NCBI GenBank assembly: GCA_035653615.1
Contig: DASRBN010000021.1
Coordinates: forward strand, 62,001-126,000
Reading direction: 5' to 3'
Length of the DNA: 64,000 nucleotides
Source of the DNA: Ktedonobacteraceae bacterium
GTDB lineage: Bacteria > Chloroflexota > Ktedonobacteria > Ktedonobacterales > Ktedonobacteraceae
Shown: piece by piece, positions 1 to 9,574 of the stretch
Layout: every line of letters begins with the position of its first letter
Position numbering within the stretch: position 1 is the stretch's first letter
Made by a program: the position numbers and the translations under genes
The notes under the pieces: generated by a model
What the model was told of the DNA's origin: nothing
The model's database searches: none
What the model saw: the letters and a program-made list of their open reading frames with translations, nothing else

Positions 1-1544
1 GTGCCCGTGGCATTGACCGTCAAAGAGTTTGAGGGCGTGCTGGCCGAGATCACCTGCGCTCCTACTTGATGCTGGGAATGACTTGGAGTTCCTGTTACCG
101 CCGAAATCGTGAAGGCGTTTTTCAAATCATCGGTGGTTGGGATGATCGTTACAGTAGCGGAACTGGCAATTGCAGGTCCCTGAGAATGAGCAGGCGGGTT
201 ACTCCTGCTAGTGACGCTGCCAGTGCCCTTATTGAAGAGGGCCGGGCCTGCATAAACAATTCCACCGCCGACGAGTGCCACAATAAGCACAATCAATGCG
301 GCGATTAAAAATGGTTGGCGCTTTTTCTTGCGAGCAGCCTGTACAGGTGGTTCTACTGCTGCTGTAGCATCCAGTTCTCTCAAAGGCGGAAAAATAGTGC
401 CTGATCTGGAAGCTTGTTCCATTGTTCCGCTTGCCGGTAGCTTTAGTTTATCTGGCTCAGCCAGGACGGGGTCCTGAATGGGGGTGGCAGTAACGGTGGC
501 TGCTGGTGGAGTATCTGGTGGTCGTACATATGCTACCGCGTAGCTTTCAGGAGCGGGGGTGTTCGAGGAAGGCTTGACCGGTGCAGAAATATCAAATCCT
601 GGTGCGAAAACAAGAGGTGTTGTCCTGTCTGAGCGATCCAGATCAACACCGGAAAAGGCTCTCTGAGCGCCTGTCATTCCATCTACCGCTTGGTTGAAGG
701 CATTGGCGAAGGCGCTAATCGAGGTAAAACGCTCTTTAGGGTCTTTTGCCAGAGCATGTAGAAGAACAGCATCGATTTCACTTGAAAGCTGAGGGTTCAA
801 GCTGCCTGGTGATTTTGGCTGTACGTGAAGATGCTGGTACATCATGTTTGCTGGCCCACCTTGGAATGGCAGGCTTCCAGTAAGTAATTCGTAAGCCATA
901 ACCGCCAGGGCGTACTGGTCCGCAGAAGGCGTTGGTGTACCCTCCCACTGTTCTGGGGCCATGTAAGATGGCGTTCCTCGAATAGACTGGCTCGCGCTCG
1001 AAGTTGCTGTAATAAAGCGTGCAATGCCAAAGTCTGAGAGCAGCAGGTCGGGAAAGCCATTGACATCTTCACGAGTGCGTAGCAGGAAATTGGACGGTTT
1101 CACATCCTGATGAATTACCTGGCGATTGTGAGCGTGTTGGAGCGCGGCTGCGGCTTGTTGTACGATTTGCTTGACTACCTGCGGTGTTAGCAATGTCCCA
1201 TTTATATGCTGGCGTAACCATTGGGCTAACGACCCTTCGGCGCGATAAGGCATCACCATGAACATGATGGTCGTATCGCCGATCAGCTCTTCTCCCACAT
1301 CGTACATGGGGAGAATATTGGGGTGATCGAGCTTGGCAATAGCTTTAGCCTCGCGCAAGAATAGGCGCACTCCATCCTCACGCGCTTTTTCCGTTGAATA
1401 CGGGCCTATCTCAGCCCGTATCACCTTGATAGCTATATGCTGTTCGATACGTGCATCTTCAGCGAGGTAGACATCGCCCATGCCGCCGCTCCCCAGGATG
1501 CGTATCAGGCGATAGCGACCAATTTGCTTTCCCTCGAGCGACAT
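1..1544 (-). CDS. Membrane Ser/Thr protein kinase, 3' end beyond left edge
   Basis: Hanks-type kinase, start ATG at 1544 behind a purine-rich RBS (GGGGGAAG); the frame stays open to the window edge, so the C-terminus is missing (514 codons seen). Glycine loop LGSGGMGDVY at residues 17-26, VAIK-type Lys40, catalytic loop HQDVKPSN near residue 140 and DFG near 160. The HRD Arg is Gln, so it is a non-RD kinase, but the catalytic Asp is present. After a low-complexity linker there is a KKKR stop-transfer and one membrane segment (about residues 413-437). The extracellular part carries an ATVTIIP...TISAVTGTPS pattern that I recall from other secreted proteins of this lineage but cannot name. Role inferred: transmembrane signalling with an external sensor. 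Fairly sure of the kinase call; ligand unknown. Confidence 0.93.
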   Translation of the reverse strand, partial: MSLEGKQIGRYRLIRILGSGGMGDVYLAEDARIEQHIAIKVIRAEIGPYSTEKAREDGVRLFLREAKAIAKLDHPNILPMYDVGEELIGDTTIMFMVMPYRAEGSLAQWLRQHINGTLLTPQVVKQIVQQAAAALQHAHNRQVIHQDVKPSNFLLRTREDVNGFPDLLLSDFGIARFITATSSASQSIRGTPSYMAPEQWEGTPTPSADQYALAVMAYELLTGSLPFQGGPANMMYQHLHVQPKSPGSLNPQLSSEIDAVLLHALAKDPKERFTSISAFANAFNQAVDGMTGAQRAFSGVDLDRSDRTTPLVFAPGFDISAPVKPSSNTPAPESYAVAYVRPPDTPPAATVTATPIQDPVLAEPDKLKLPASGTMEQASRSGTIFPPLRELDATAAVEPPVQAARKKKRQPFLIAALIVLIVALVGGGIVYAGPALFNKGTGSVTSRSNPPAHSQGPAIASSATVTIIPTTDDLKNAFTISAVTGTPSHSQHQVGAQVISASTPSNSLTVNATG

Positions 1545-1643
1545 CGTAACTTCCCCCTAAAGTAGAAAAAATAGAAAGAAAGCGCATAGCAAATGTATCT
1601 CTCATAATTATAGCATGGGCATTTGAAAATGTATAGTTTCTTT

Positions 1644-1910
1644 TCATTCCCTGGTCGAAGGCTTGGTCGCGCGCTCAAGGGATGCAAGGCGAACAAATGC
1701 CTCTCTTGTAGAGTGTCCGCATATGTCTTCAGATGGTTGCAATCTATTGCAGACTTCCGGTCGCTCCGGCCTACCGAAGAGCGCGCAGCGATTGTCCTTC
1801 GTCAGGTGAATACAGCGCACCCCGGCTGGTTTGCCATGAGGCATACCAGGAATAGGTGACGATATCGATAGCGCAATACAACAGGCTCCGCAGCCAACCC
1901 GGCAGTCCAT
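1644..1910 (-). CDS. YkgJ-type cysteine cluster protein (UPF0153)
   Basis: An 88-aa protein opening with the motif CRVGCGACC and continuing SISSPIPGMPHGKPAGVRC, which is the hallmark of the YkgJ/UPF0153 zinc- or iron-binding cysteine cluster family. Further cysteines follow at CALF and EVC, so the CxxxCxxCC...C...C pattern of the family is complete. The start is ATG at 1910 with a strong GGAGGAGGA ribosome site. The length is normal for the short members of the family. The biochemical role is not established. It lies 44 nt downstream of copZ on the same strand and could be read from the copper operon, but nothing in the sequence shows copper control directly. Confidence 0.85.
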   Translation of the reverse strand: MDCRVGCGACCIALSISSPIPGMPHGKPAGVRCIHLTKDNRCALFGRPERPEVCNRLQPSEDICGHSTREAFVRLASLERATKPSTRE

Positions 1911-1954
1911 TCCTCCTCCGCTTCTCTCCAGAACATTGCTAAACGATATGCGAG

Positions 1955-2167
1955 CTATAATGCTACCGTGTAGCCGGTATCGTCAAGGACTTCTACGATT
2001 TTCTCCAGCGCGACCTTTTGAGGGTCATAGATCAGGTGAATACTTTTCGTCGGAATATCAACCTGAACGCTGCTCACTCCCTCGACGTTTCCTACTGCCT
2101 CCTCGATAGCGTGCTGGCAATGCTCGCAAGAAATGTCTGGCGCTATCAGTGTTGTCGATTGAGTCAT
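1955..2167 (-). CDS. copZ: Copper chaperone CopZ (HMA domain)
   Basis: A 70-aa single heavy-metal-associated domain. The metal site CEHC (usual CxxC) is in the first loop at residues 14-17, followed by the ferredoxin-like fold pattern ending VLDDTGYTV. CopZ proteins carry Cu(I) in the cytosol to the CopA ATPase and to CsoR-type sensors. ATG at 2167 is preceded by AAGGAGA. It is the last gene of copA-csoR-copZ; a 136-nt gap with a palindromic repeat separates it from csoR. The Glu-His in the CxxC motif is less common than Ala-Ser or Gly-His but is seen in CopZ-like chaperones. Another soft metal is possible, though the neighbours argue for copper. Confidence 0.9.
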   Translation of the reverse strand: MTQSTTLIAPDISCEHCQHAIEEAVGNVEGVSSVQVDIPTKSIHLIYDPQKVALEKIVEVLDDTGYTVAL

Positions 2168-2206
2168 AGTTATTTCTCCTTCTATTGATTTCCCCTACGC
2201 CACGGC

Positions 2207-2249
2207 GTAGGAGCCGATTTATCGTACACATCGCCGATTGATCGGCCCC
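2207..2249. repeat. MITE-like palindromic repeat, copy 1 (CGATTGATCGGCC family)
   Basis: This 43-nt stretch matches the reverse complement of 60980-61022 at 38 of 43 positions and is related to 53471-53511. It sits between csoR and copZ and partly overlaps a small hairpin (2194-2211, CCTACGCC/GGCGTAGG). Confidence 0.7.
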
Positions 2250-2303
2250 GCGTCAATTCTCACGATAATTCACAAAGTGCATTATCGCGCCCCGCCAGGT
2301 CTT

Positions 2304-2573
2304 CTACTGATTCCCAGCGATAGTATAAAGCTGAATCAATTCCTGGATCACTGCCTCTTCGCGGTCGCCCTTGATTCCTTCGGGGACGCAGGTGCGCAAG
2401 TGTCCTTCCAGGATGATCGCCTCCAATTTTTCCAGCGCTTTGCGCACGGCATGCGTCTGGCGTAAGATGTCGATACAGTACTTGTCGTCCTCCACCATCT
2501 TACGTATTCCAGCTACATGTCCCTCGATATAAGAGAGGCGTTTCAACACCTCCGGTTTGCGCTCTTCTTGCAT
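2304..2573 (-). CDS. csoR: CsoR-family copper-sensing repressor
   Basis: An 89-aa all-helical DUF156 protein. The Cu(I) ligands of the family are all present: Cys33 (DDKYC), His58 and Cys62 (GHLRTC), matching the Cys-x(n)-His-x3-Cys signature that separates CsoR from RcnR and FrmR. CsoR binds DNA when copper-free and leaves it when Cu(I) binds. The start is ATG at 2573 with GGGAG about 8 nt upstream, 28 nt after the copA stop, so it is co-transcribed with copA. Its probable target is the inverted repeat at 5023-5043 in front of copA, which would make the operon self-regulated. Confidence 0.93.
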   Translation of the reverse strand: MQEERKPEVLKRLSYIEGHVAGIRKMVEDDKYCIDILRQTHAVRKALEKLEAIILEGHLRTCVPEGIKGDREEAVIQELIQLYTIAGNQ

Positions 2574-2601
2574 CTAGATGCTCCCTTCGAAAGAAACTTC
2601 T

Positions 2602-4986
2602 CTACCGTCCAAACCTGCGCAATCGCAATGAATTGCTCACGACTGTTACCGATGAAAGTGCCATTGCCGCTGCCGCGAAAATGGGTGCATTCTCTCGCAA
2701 GAAAGGGATCAGCGGCGAGAGGATCGCCGTAGGAATGAGAATCACATTGTAGGCAAAGGCCCAGAAAAGATTCTGCCGGATCGTGCGCAGCGTAGCCCGC
2801 GAAAGGTTCAGCGCGGTCACAACACTCTTCAGATTGCCCTTGACCAGCGTAATATCCGCGGCCTCCATCGCGATATCTGTGCCCGTACCCATCGCGATAC
2901 CGGCATCGGCCTGTGCCAGTGCCGGAGCATCGTTGATGCCATCGCCGGCAAACGCGACGAGCAGTCCGCGCTCCTGCAAGCGTTTGACCTGGCCGGCTTT
3001 CTCTTCCGGTAGCACCTCCGCAAGCACGTGTTCGGCAGGAATGCCAACCTGGGCCGCGATTGCCAGTGCCGCGCGCCGGTTATCTCCGGTAATCATCCAG
3101 ACCTCTAAGCCCTGTTCCTGCAATTGTCTGATAGCCTCTTGCGAGCCCGCTTTGACAGTATCGGCTACGGCCAGCAACCCGGCCAGCTTGCCATCGATAG
3201 CGACCAGCATAACCGTCTTGCCCTGTCCCTCCAGGGTTTCCAGTTGCTTCTCTAATGCATCGTATGCTATAGCTCGCTCGCGCATCAGTTGTCCTGTGCC
3301 GGCCAGCACGTCATGCCCGTCGACGACTGCTTCCACACCTCTTCCGGCCAGTGCCGCGAATTTTTCAGGAACAACATCGAGCGCGATGCCTCTTGCCGTG
3401 GCGCCCTCAAGAATCGCGGCGGCTAAAGGATGTTCGGAACCCTGTTCTGCCCCGGCAACCAGCCGTAATATGTCGCCGGCTTGCCAATCCTCAACCGCAA
3501 TCGTGTCAGTCAGTTCAGGCTTGCCCTTCGTGATGGTGCCGGTCTTGTCAAGCAGCACCGTACGAGTTGCTGAGATGCGTTCCAGGCTCTCGCCGCCGCG
3601 AATCAGAATACCCTGCTCCGCGCCCTTGCCCGTCCCAACCATGATAGCGGTCGGGGTCGCGAGTCCTAATGCGCATGGGCAGGCAACGACCAGTACGGCA
3701 ACGGCGGCAACGATAGCGACAATCCAGGGATTGCTCGCGCTCATCATACCGGCGGTCGTGGGAGCTATGCCCGTGAGATTGCCAATAATGGCCCAGGCGA
3801 TGAATGTTAATGCCGCGATTACCAGCACTGCCGGTACAAAAATGCTCGCAATCCTATCGGCCAGGCGTTGGATGGGAGCCTTTGAGCCTTGCGCCTGCTC
3901 GACCATACGAATAATATTTGCCAGTACCGTATCGGCTCCAACTTTCGTGGCCCTCATGCGCAGCAATCCGCCCTGGTTGATGGTCGCACCGATCAACTCA
4001 TCGCCTTCACTCTTCTCAACGGGTATGCTTTCGCCTGTAATCATTGATTCATCGACCGAAGAAGACCCCGAAAGCACAACTCCATCGGCGGGAATCTTCT
4101 CCCCTGGCCGCACGATGAGTTCATCACCGGCCCGTACCTGCTCAATGGGAAGCTCTATCTCTTTTCCCGAACGTATCACGCGGGCGGTATGTGCCTGCAA
4201 GCCCACCAGTTTTTTGATAGCCTCGTTAGTCTGTCCTGTTGCGCGTGCCTCAAGATACTTGCCGAGGAAGATCAGGGTGATGATCAGGGCCGTCGTATCA
4301 TAAAAAGTGGTGCCACCAACAATCTGCGGCAAAAAGGTCGCGACTACGCTCAGCACATAGGCCGCCGTCGATCCAACAGAGACCAGCGTATCCATATTGG
4401 CGCTGGCGTGGCGCAGGTTTTTAATGGCCCCACGATGAAACTCCCAGCCCACAAGCGCCCATACAGGTGTAGTCAGGGCCAACAGCAGGTAATTTTCGCC
4501 AGGGAAACGATTCATGAAAAACATGCTCAGGAGAGCAACCGGCAGGGTAAGCAGGATTCCTACAATCAGCAGATTGCGCTTGCGAGTAATCGCTGCCTGC
4601 CTCCGCCGGCTCTGTTCATCCTCTTGCGACATGATCGATGCGGCTACATCTTGAGACTCGGGCAGGTTGCTGGTGGATGCTATCAACTGCATTTGCTGTG
4701 TTGGTGAAGCATGCGGATAGGCTTTGTATCCTACCGCCTCCACTTTCTGCGCCATCCGCTCTATATCCGTCAATGCTGGATCATAGATGACGGTTGCTTT
4801 CTCTGTAGCAAGATTGACACTGGCGTCCTTGACCCCAGGCACCTTCTTCAGCCCTTTTTCGATCCGCATGGCGCATGAGGCGCAGGTCATTCCTTCTATC
4901 TCAAAAACAGCAGAGTTCTCTCCAGCGGCCGCTATCCGAGCCTGTGAAGTTTTTTCCGCCGGCATACCTTTTGTACCGGTAACCAT
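2602..4986 (-). CDS. copA: Cu(I)-exporting P1B-type ATPase CopA
   Basis: A 794-aa copper pump of the inner membrane. In order: one N-terminal HMA domain with MTCASC at residues 33-38, two helices plus the usual core, actuator loop TGES, membrane metal site CPC near residue 436, phosphorylation site DKTGT near 479, nucleotide-binding SEHPL, and hinge GDGINDAP near 679. A single HMA domain is normal for many bacterial CopA proteins. I place the start at ATG 4986, which has AAAGG 8 nt upstream; a longer frame begins at TTG 5019 but lies closer to the operator and has a poorer ribosome site. It heads the copA-csoR-copZ operon. Confidence 0.95.
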   Translation of the reverse strand: MVTGTKGMPAEKTSQARIAAAGENSAVFEIEGMTCASCAMRIEKGLKKVPGVKDASVNLATEKATVIYDPALTDIERMAQKVEAVGYKAYPHASPTQQMQLIASTSNLPESQDVAASIMSQEDEQSRRRQAAITRKRNLLIVGILLTLPVALLSMFFMNRFPGENYLLLALTTPVWALVGWEFHRGAIKNLRHASANMDTLVSVGSTAAYVLSVVATFLPQIVGGTTFYDTTALIITLIFLGKYLEARATGQTNEAIKKLVGLQAHTARVIRSGKEIELPIEQVRAGDELIVRPGEKIPADGVVLSGSSSVDESMITGESIPVEKSEGDELIGATINQGGLLRMRATKVGADTVLANIIRMVEQAQGSKAPIQRLADRIASIFVPAVLVIAALTFIAWAIIGNLTGIAPTTAGMMSASNPWIVAIVAAVAVLVVACPCALGLATPTAIMVGTGKGAEQGILIRGGESLERISATRTVLLDKTGTITKGKPELTDTIAVEDWQAGDILRLVAGAEQGSEHPLAAAILEGATARGIALDVVPEKFAALAGRGVEAVVDGHDVLAGTGQLMRERAIAYDALEKQLETLEGQGKTVMLVAIDGKLAGLLAVADTVKAGSQEAIRQLQEQGLEVWMITGDNRRAALAIAAQVGIPAEHVLAEVLPEEKAGQVKRLQERGLLVAFAGDGINDAPALAQADAGIAMGTGTDIAMEAADITLVKGNLKSVVTALNLSRATLRTIRQNLFWAFAYNVILIPTAILSPLIPFLRENAPIFAAAAMALSSVTVVSNSLRLRRFGR

Positions 4987-5022
4987 AATCAAAGCCTTTA
5001 GTTTTACGTCGTTCAACAACCC

Positions 5023-5077
5023 ATACCCCCCTGGTAGGGGTATAGATAGTATAAAACTTTGATGGCTGGTTTGTCAA
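5023..5077 (-). promoter_or_regulatory. copA promoter with CsoR-type operator
   Basis: Reading on the minus strand, TTGACA (5077-5072), an 18-nt spacer and TATACT (5053-5048) form a near-consensus sigma-70 promoter. Immediately downstream lies the inverted repeat 5043-5023 with 7-nt arms ATACCCC and GGGGTAT around a 7-nt centre. GC-rich arms capped by TA are what CsoR operators look like in Bacillus and Mycobacterium. The site overlaps the expected transcription start, so bound CsoR would block initiation until copper releases it. Confidence 0.82.
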
Positions 5078-5108
5078 ATCAAAGCCGGAATTGCCAAAAA
5101 GTATGTTG

Positions 5109-6266
5109 TTACCGCCGGCTTAGCCATAGCGAAGGGAACCATAGGGGTTCAGATCGTGAAGACATGCCGAGCAGGTGCTCATAAAAGGCCAGTGTCTGTT
5201 GAACCATACGATCGCGGCTAAAGTGCGAGACGACTTTTCTATGCGCGACAGCTCCCATGGCGGCCCGACGCGCGGGATGTTTTAACAGCATAAGAATTGC
5301 CTTTGAGAGCGCCCAGGGATCATCTGGCGGTATCAGCCAGCCATCGACAGCATGGGTAATGACTTCAGTGGTGCCGCCGACATTTGTAGCGATCACCGTT
5401 CTGCTCGCGGCCATAGCTTCCAATAATGTCATTGGAAATGTTTCTCGCCGCGATGGCAGGACAAAGATATCGAGGAGCCTGTTCAGTACGGGGACATCTT
5501 TGCGCGTGCCCAGAAAATGCACGGTATCTTGCAGGCCAAGCTCATCGGCGAGATGGCCCAGTTCTGTGGCTTGAGGCCCATCGCCAACGATGAGTCCAAT
5601 AATATCCGGGTACACGTCGGCCACCTGCCGCATGGCATATAGAAAGGTATCCACACCCTTTTCTTGCGAAAGGCGGGTGGATGTGCCAATAATCAACCTG
5701 CTCTCCAGGCCTAGTTCCGCGCGCAGGCGTTGTAGGGTTTCGATATCGTCCTCAAAATGTTCGGGGCCAATACCTTTATAGATCACCTCAATATTTTCCG
5801 CCGGCACCCCTACACTCTTGAGAAGGTGAGCAATGCCCTGCGATATGGCAATGGTATGAGCGCCGGTCATATGGCTGAGAAGGGCGTCACGGGGGCGAAT
5901 AACGCCGTTATGAGCCGTGTTGACGATAGCGTGTACACCCGTTTCCTTTGCCGCCAGGCTGGCGTGCAGGTAAGCGGGGTAGAGATGGCTATGTACCACA
6001 TCTGGCCGTTTCTTTTTAATGAGGGAAGCCAGATTCGAGATAGCGTCCCGATCAAGAAGGTAGTCTTCATTGACCCATGGGTGAACCATTTCCACAAACT
6101 GCGCTCGTATATCGAGCCTGGCGAGTTGCTCGCTCAATGGGCCTGGTCGCGGGCAAATAACTTCGACATTTATCCCCGATTTCTCAAGCCCTTGCACGAG
6201 ATCGAGCACATGATTCTCGGTTCCCCCGATGACAGAGTTGCCAACAATTTGCATAACTGTAAGCAT
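5109..6266 (-). CDS. Glycosyltransferase family 4 (GT-B)
   Basis: A 385-aa GT-B enzyme. The N-terminal half begins MLTVMQIVGNSVIGGTENHV, the GGxE-type acceptor loop of GT4 enzymes, and has DVVHSHLYPAYL. The C-terminal donor domain shows STRLSQEKGVDTFL, VGDGP, FLGTRKDVP and the E-x7-E motif within RRETFPMTLLEAMAA. It should transfer a sugar from an activated nucleotide donor to a cell-surface lipid or polysaccharide; the exact substrate cannot be read. ATG at 6266 is preceded by AAGGAAG. It stands alone, with a perfect 20-bp palindrome 28 nt upstream of the start. Confidence 0.88.
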   Translation of the reverse strand: MLTVMQIVGNSVIGGTENHVLDLVQGLEKSGINVEVICPRPGPLSEQLARLDIRAQFVEMVHPWVNEDYLLDRDAISNLASLIKKKRPDVVHSHLYPAYLHASLAAKETGVHAIVNTAHNGVIRPRDALLSHMTGAHTIAISQGIAHLLKSVGVPAENIEVIYKGIGPEHFEDDIETLQRLRAELGLESRLIIGTSTRLSQEKGVDTFLYAMRQVADVYPDIIGLIVGDGPQATELGHLADELGLQDTVHFLGTRKDVPVLNRLLDIFVLPSRRETFPMTLLEAMAASRTVIATNVGGTTEVITHAVDGWLIPPDDPWALSKAILMLLKHPARRAAMGAVAHRKVVSHFSRDRMVQQTLAFYEHLLGMSSRSEPLWFPSLWLSRR

Positions 6267-6293
6267 AGCAACACTTCCTTGTAAAAATAATGT

Positions 6294-6313
6294 ATTGGCA
6301 GCATGCTGCCAAT
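6294..6313. promoter_or_regulatory. 20-bp perfect palindrome
   Basis: ATTGGCAGCATGCTGCCAAT is a perfect palindrome without a loop, 28 nt upstream of the glycosyltransferase start. A loop-free palindrome fits a dimeric repressor site better than a terminator. Its core recurs at 6434-6457. Confidence 0.5.
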
Positions 6314-6433
6314 CTTTTGCCCGGTCATCTCTTAATCACTTTCCCTCTGGCTTCCCAGCGGAGCAGTTTAGTCTCCCCGAATATCTCATGGAATAAGTAT
6401 AATAGATTTTATGGAAAAAGTCGAGGATTTTGT

Positions 6434-6457
6434 GGCAGCATAGCAAAATATGCTGCC
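6434..6457. promoter_or_regulatory. Inverted repeat sharing the 6294 core
   Basis: GGCAGCATA and TATGCTGCC are perfect 9-nt arms around GCAAAA. The arms match the centre of the palindrome at 6294-6313. It could be a second operator or a small hairpin; there is no T-tract. Confidence 0.45.
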
Positions 6458-6760
6458 CTGATAACTATAATAAGAGGTTGATTACAGTAAACATTTTGCT
6501 ATGAAACAATATGAAGCAAATTGTGTACGAATGATATAATTATGCGCCGGGCAAGCGCTCAACCTTGAGCTCGTCCGGTTGTCGCTTATCCAGGAACCTT
6601 ACCGGTAATTCTACTGAAATTCTTTTTGCTTCGCCTGCAAACGTAACTTTCCTCTGGGAGAATGCGTGATTCTTGAAGAAGCTTATTTTATCTATCGTTA
6701 GACGTTCATGTATAAATCCCTGCTTTTCTGAGGGCTAGAACAGGTCGCCAATAGTTTATC

Positions 6761-8110
6761 ATGGCATTTGGTAAGTGGTTACGGGCGGGATTAGAGGATG
6801 AGCCAAAGAAAAATACAATTCCCGTGCTTGATGGCGTCCGTGCGTTCGCCTGCTTGATCGTTATCTGGTTTCATATCTATCGCATACCGCGCGATCTGCA
6901 TATCTGGAATACGCCGCCGTCGGACCATCCATTACTCAACTCTTTTCTTTACTTCGGCAGGTATGGTGTGACGCTCTTTTTTGTCCTTTCAGGCTTCCTG
7001 CTCTTTCTGCCATTTGCGAAGGCGCTGCTTTTCGAGAAAACGTGGCCTTCAATGCGCCGCTTCTACCTGCGGCGTGTCTTCCGCATTATCCCGGCCTATT
7101 ACCTCTCGCTGATACTCATTGTCCTGTTTCTCCAGAGACAATACTTGCAACCACAACATTGGCCAGACCTGGGATTGTTTTTGAGCCTCTTCATGGATGC
7201 TTCCCGGGCCACCTTCAAACAACTCAACGCGCCGTTCTGGACGCTGGCAATTGAGTGGCAGTATTACATGCTTTTACCGCTGCTGGTGCTGGCTATACGG
7301 CTCATCGCCTGGCGCGTCAAACAGAACTATCGCCTGCCTGCGACAATCGTTTGCCTGCTGGCATTGATCGCCTGGGGGCTTTTCTCGCGCTACTTCGGCA
7401 CCTATTTCAGCCAGCATCCATCAGCAACGTTCCTGGTTCCGCGCTCTGTACTCAATATCTTCCTGATCTTTACCTATGGGCAAAGCGGAAAATATCTCGA
7501 GGATTTCGGCGTAGGAATGTTGCTTGCCCTCTTTTATGTGTATGCACAGCATCCTTCGATTTCTTCAAGGGTCCGTGAGACCCTGCAAAATTGGAGTCCC
7601 TGGCTTATGCTCGCCGGTCTGTTGTGCCTGTTCGCTATGATTCTATGGAGTTACAATCAGAGATTTGTGAATGTGTGGCCGTTTTTCAGCAGTCCGATCT
7701 TCTTGCAGAGCAATTACCTGGTTGGAGAACTCAGCATCTCGCTCTTCTTCGGTCTCTGCATTCTCGCATTACTTTTCGGAACAACCTGGCTCAAACGCCC
7801 ATTGGAATGGTTACCGCTGCGCTGGCTTGGGATGATCTCCTTTAGCCTGTACATGTGGCATCTCCCACTCATCTTCGTTTTTATTCGCCTGGTGGGACTG
7901 CCTTTGCTCAAAGGGTGGTCGCCTGAGCAGTCCTATGGTATTTACTGGCTATGGGTGCTGGTCGTGGTTATTCCGTTCAGTTTCTTATTTTACAAATGGG
8001 TAGAGCAGCCGGGTATGAAGTTTGGTGAGCGGTTCTACCGCCGCAAGCAACACACACCTGGCAGGACAGAACAGTCTTCGCTACCTGAGCACGAGAAACA
8101 GGCGGCCTGA
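6761..8110 (+). CDS. Acyltransferase 3 family membrane protein (OafA/YrhL-like)
   Basis: A 449-aa polytopic protein with about ten membrane helices. The family signature is clear at the start: LDGVRAFACLIVIWFH (the RxxA...H motif), then FFVLSGFLLF and FYLRRVFRIIPAYY with the conserved RR. The enzymes move acyl groups, often acetyl, onto sugars or other surface molecules across the membrane. The C-terminal tail is charged and disordered, with no fused SGNH domain. The neighbouring glycosyltransferase on the other strand suggests a role in decorating a surface glycan, but this is inference. ATG 6761; the ribosome site is weak. Confidence 0.9.
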   Translation: MAFGKWLRAGLEDEPKKNTIPVLDGVRAFACLIVIWFHIYRIPRDLHIWNTPPSDHPLLNSFLYFGRYGVTLFFVLSGFLLFLPFAKALLFEKTWPSMRRFYLRRVFRIIPAYYLSLILIVLFLQRQYLQPQHWPDLGLFLSLFMDASRATFKQLNAPFWTLAIEWQYYMLLPLLVLAIRLIAWRVKQNYRLPATIVCLLALIAWGLFSRYFGTYFSQHPSATFLVPRSVLNIFLIFTYGQSGKYLEDFGVGMLLALFYVYAQHPSISSRVRETLQNWSPWLMLAGLLCLFAMILWSYNQRFVNVWPFFSSPIFLQSNYLVGELSISLFFGLCILALLFGTTWLKRPLEWLPLRWLGMISFSLYMWHLPLIFVFIRLVGLPLLKGWSPEQSYGIYWLWVLVVVIPFSFLFYKWVEQPGMKFGERFYRRKQHTPGRTEQSSLPEHEKQAA

Positions 8111-8229
8111 GTAAGTTGCCGTTCCACATCTTCCAGAAGATATAATAAAAACATCGTGCGCACTTCATACCAGGATTTTGAAATCGATGAACTTCAGCGA
8201 AGGCCATTTAAAAGAGAAAAGAGCATCCA

Positions 8230-9384
8230 ATGTCTTCAACCGAATTACCGCAAGGAATGGCAGAGAACAGCATTCCCCTGCTGCTGGGCCATCCAGCCCC
8301 TGCCACGCTGCTCATTCCCGAACTACAACAGGCCATGCAGCGCTTCATCAGCGCTCCTCAATACGCGATGGCTCTTCAATACGGCCCGGAGCAGGGAACA
8401 CGCAGCCTGATCGATTTTCTCGTCGAAAAGATCAGGCGCGCACAGGCGCTAACTATTTCGTCGCGGAATGTGATGGTAGTAGCGGGTTCGACACATGCTG
8501 TCGATATGCTTTCCCGGCTGTACGTCAAACCAGGAGGCGTGATACTCGTTGAGGCGCCAACTTACGTAGATGCCTTGCATATTTTTCGCGATCATTCCAT
8601 CAAATTGTGTGCTGTCCCAATGGATGATAATGGCCTCATACCGGCAGCATTAGAAGAACAGGTGACAAAGCTTTATGTCGCTGGCAAACATCCCGGCATG
8701 CTCTATACCATTCCGAACTTCCATAATCCAACCGGGAGAACATTGTCTGAAGCCAGGAGACGCGAGATTATCGAACTGGCCCATCGCTACGGCTTCCTCA
8801 TTGTAGAGGATGATGTCTATCGCGACCTCTCTTTTGAGGGCAACGTGCCGGCAAGTTTCTATGCGCTGGCGAATGGCGAGCAAGCCGTGAGCATCGGCAG
8901 CTTCTCGAAGACCCTGGCCCCCGGTTTGCGCCTCGGCTGGCTGGTTGCTTCTGAGAAGATCATCCAGGAATGCGTCAACTGTGGCACAACACAAATGGGA
9001 GGTGGCGCGAATCCTTTCGTGGCCAGCATGGTTGCCGAGTATTGCCGGAGCGGAGATTGGGAGAAACACATCGAATACGTGCGACCGCTCTACAAATTGC
9101 GGCGTGACGCTGCCCTCGCTGCCCTTGATAACTATATGCCTGCCGGTGTGACATGGACGCGTCCCGCGGGCGGCTTTTTCCTCTGGCTCACTCTCCCTGA
9201 CAACATCTTCGCGCAAGATGTGAAGCGTTTAGCCTTTCACAATGGTGTATCGGTCGCGGCGGGAGATGGATTCTTCGTCAATCCTGCTGATGGTACGCAT
9301 AACCTGCGCCTCGCCTATAGCTGCGCTTCCCTCAACGATATCGACATGGGGATACGCATTCTGGCGCACGTTATTGAGCCGTAA
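8230..9384 (+). CDS. PLP-dependent aminotransferase, fold type I
   Basis: A 384-aa class I/II aminotransferase. The PLP lysine is in GSFSKTLAPGLRLGW, the motif of the 2-aminoadipate aminotransferase (LysN)/MocR-like subgroup. Upstream are the cofactor-ring region YGPEQGTRSL, the substrate motif PNFHNPTGRTLS with the conserved Asn, and the Asp of VEDDVYRDL that holds the pyridine nitrogen. There is no N-terminal winged helix, so it is an enzyme and not a MocR regulator. The substrate is probably an aromatic or aminoadipate-like amino acid, which motifs alone cannot settle. ATG 8230 lies 119 nt after the acyltransferase stop. Confidence 0.9.
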   Translation: MSSTELPQGMAENSIPLLLGHPAPATLLIPELQQAMQRFISAPQYAMALQYGPEQGTRSLIDFLVEKIRRAQALTISSRNVMVVAGSTHAVDMLSRLYVKPGGVILVEAPTYVDALHIFRDHSIKLCAVPMDDNGLIPAALEEQVTKLYVAGKHPGMLYTIPNFHNPTGRTLSEARRREIIELAHRYGFLIVEDDVYRDLSFEGNVPASFYALANGEQAVSIGSFSKTLAPGLRLGWLVASEKIIQECVNCGTTQMGGGANPFVASMVAEYCRSGDWEKHIEYVRPLYKLRRDAALAALDNYMPAGVTWTRPAGGFFLWLTLPDNIFAQDVKRLAFHNGVSVAAGDGFFVNPADGTHNLRLAYSCASLNDIDMGIRILAHVIEP

Positions 9385-9574
9385 CCTGCTTCCTTCACCC
9401 TTTCTATAATTTCTTCTACCCCCTTCATTGCCCTGTAACCGTCTGACGTATTGCCATTAGGAAAAGAACTCCTGCATGATCATGTAATATTCTCTTCAAT
9501 ACAGTAAGGATGTGAAGCCGAGGAGAAATCATTGGTTATTGAACAACTTTATCGCTATGAAAGGAGAATATATC

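Larger units (their letters stand above)
6285..6760. other. Intergenic region with two related palindromes
   Basis: No gene is seen in these 476 nt between the divergent glycosyltransferase and acyltransferase genes. The region is AT-rich and contains the two related GGCAGCAT/ATGCTGCC palindromes listed separately. It must hold both divergent promoters, but I find no strong -35/-10 pair to assign. Confidence 0.6.

Noticed and set aside
2783-4303. 506-aa reading frame opposite copA
   Set aside because: Ser/Ala/Thr-rich mirror of the copA codons, with no ribosome site and no recognisable domain.
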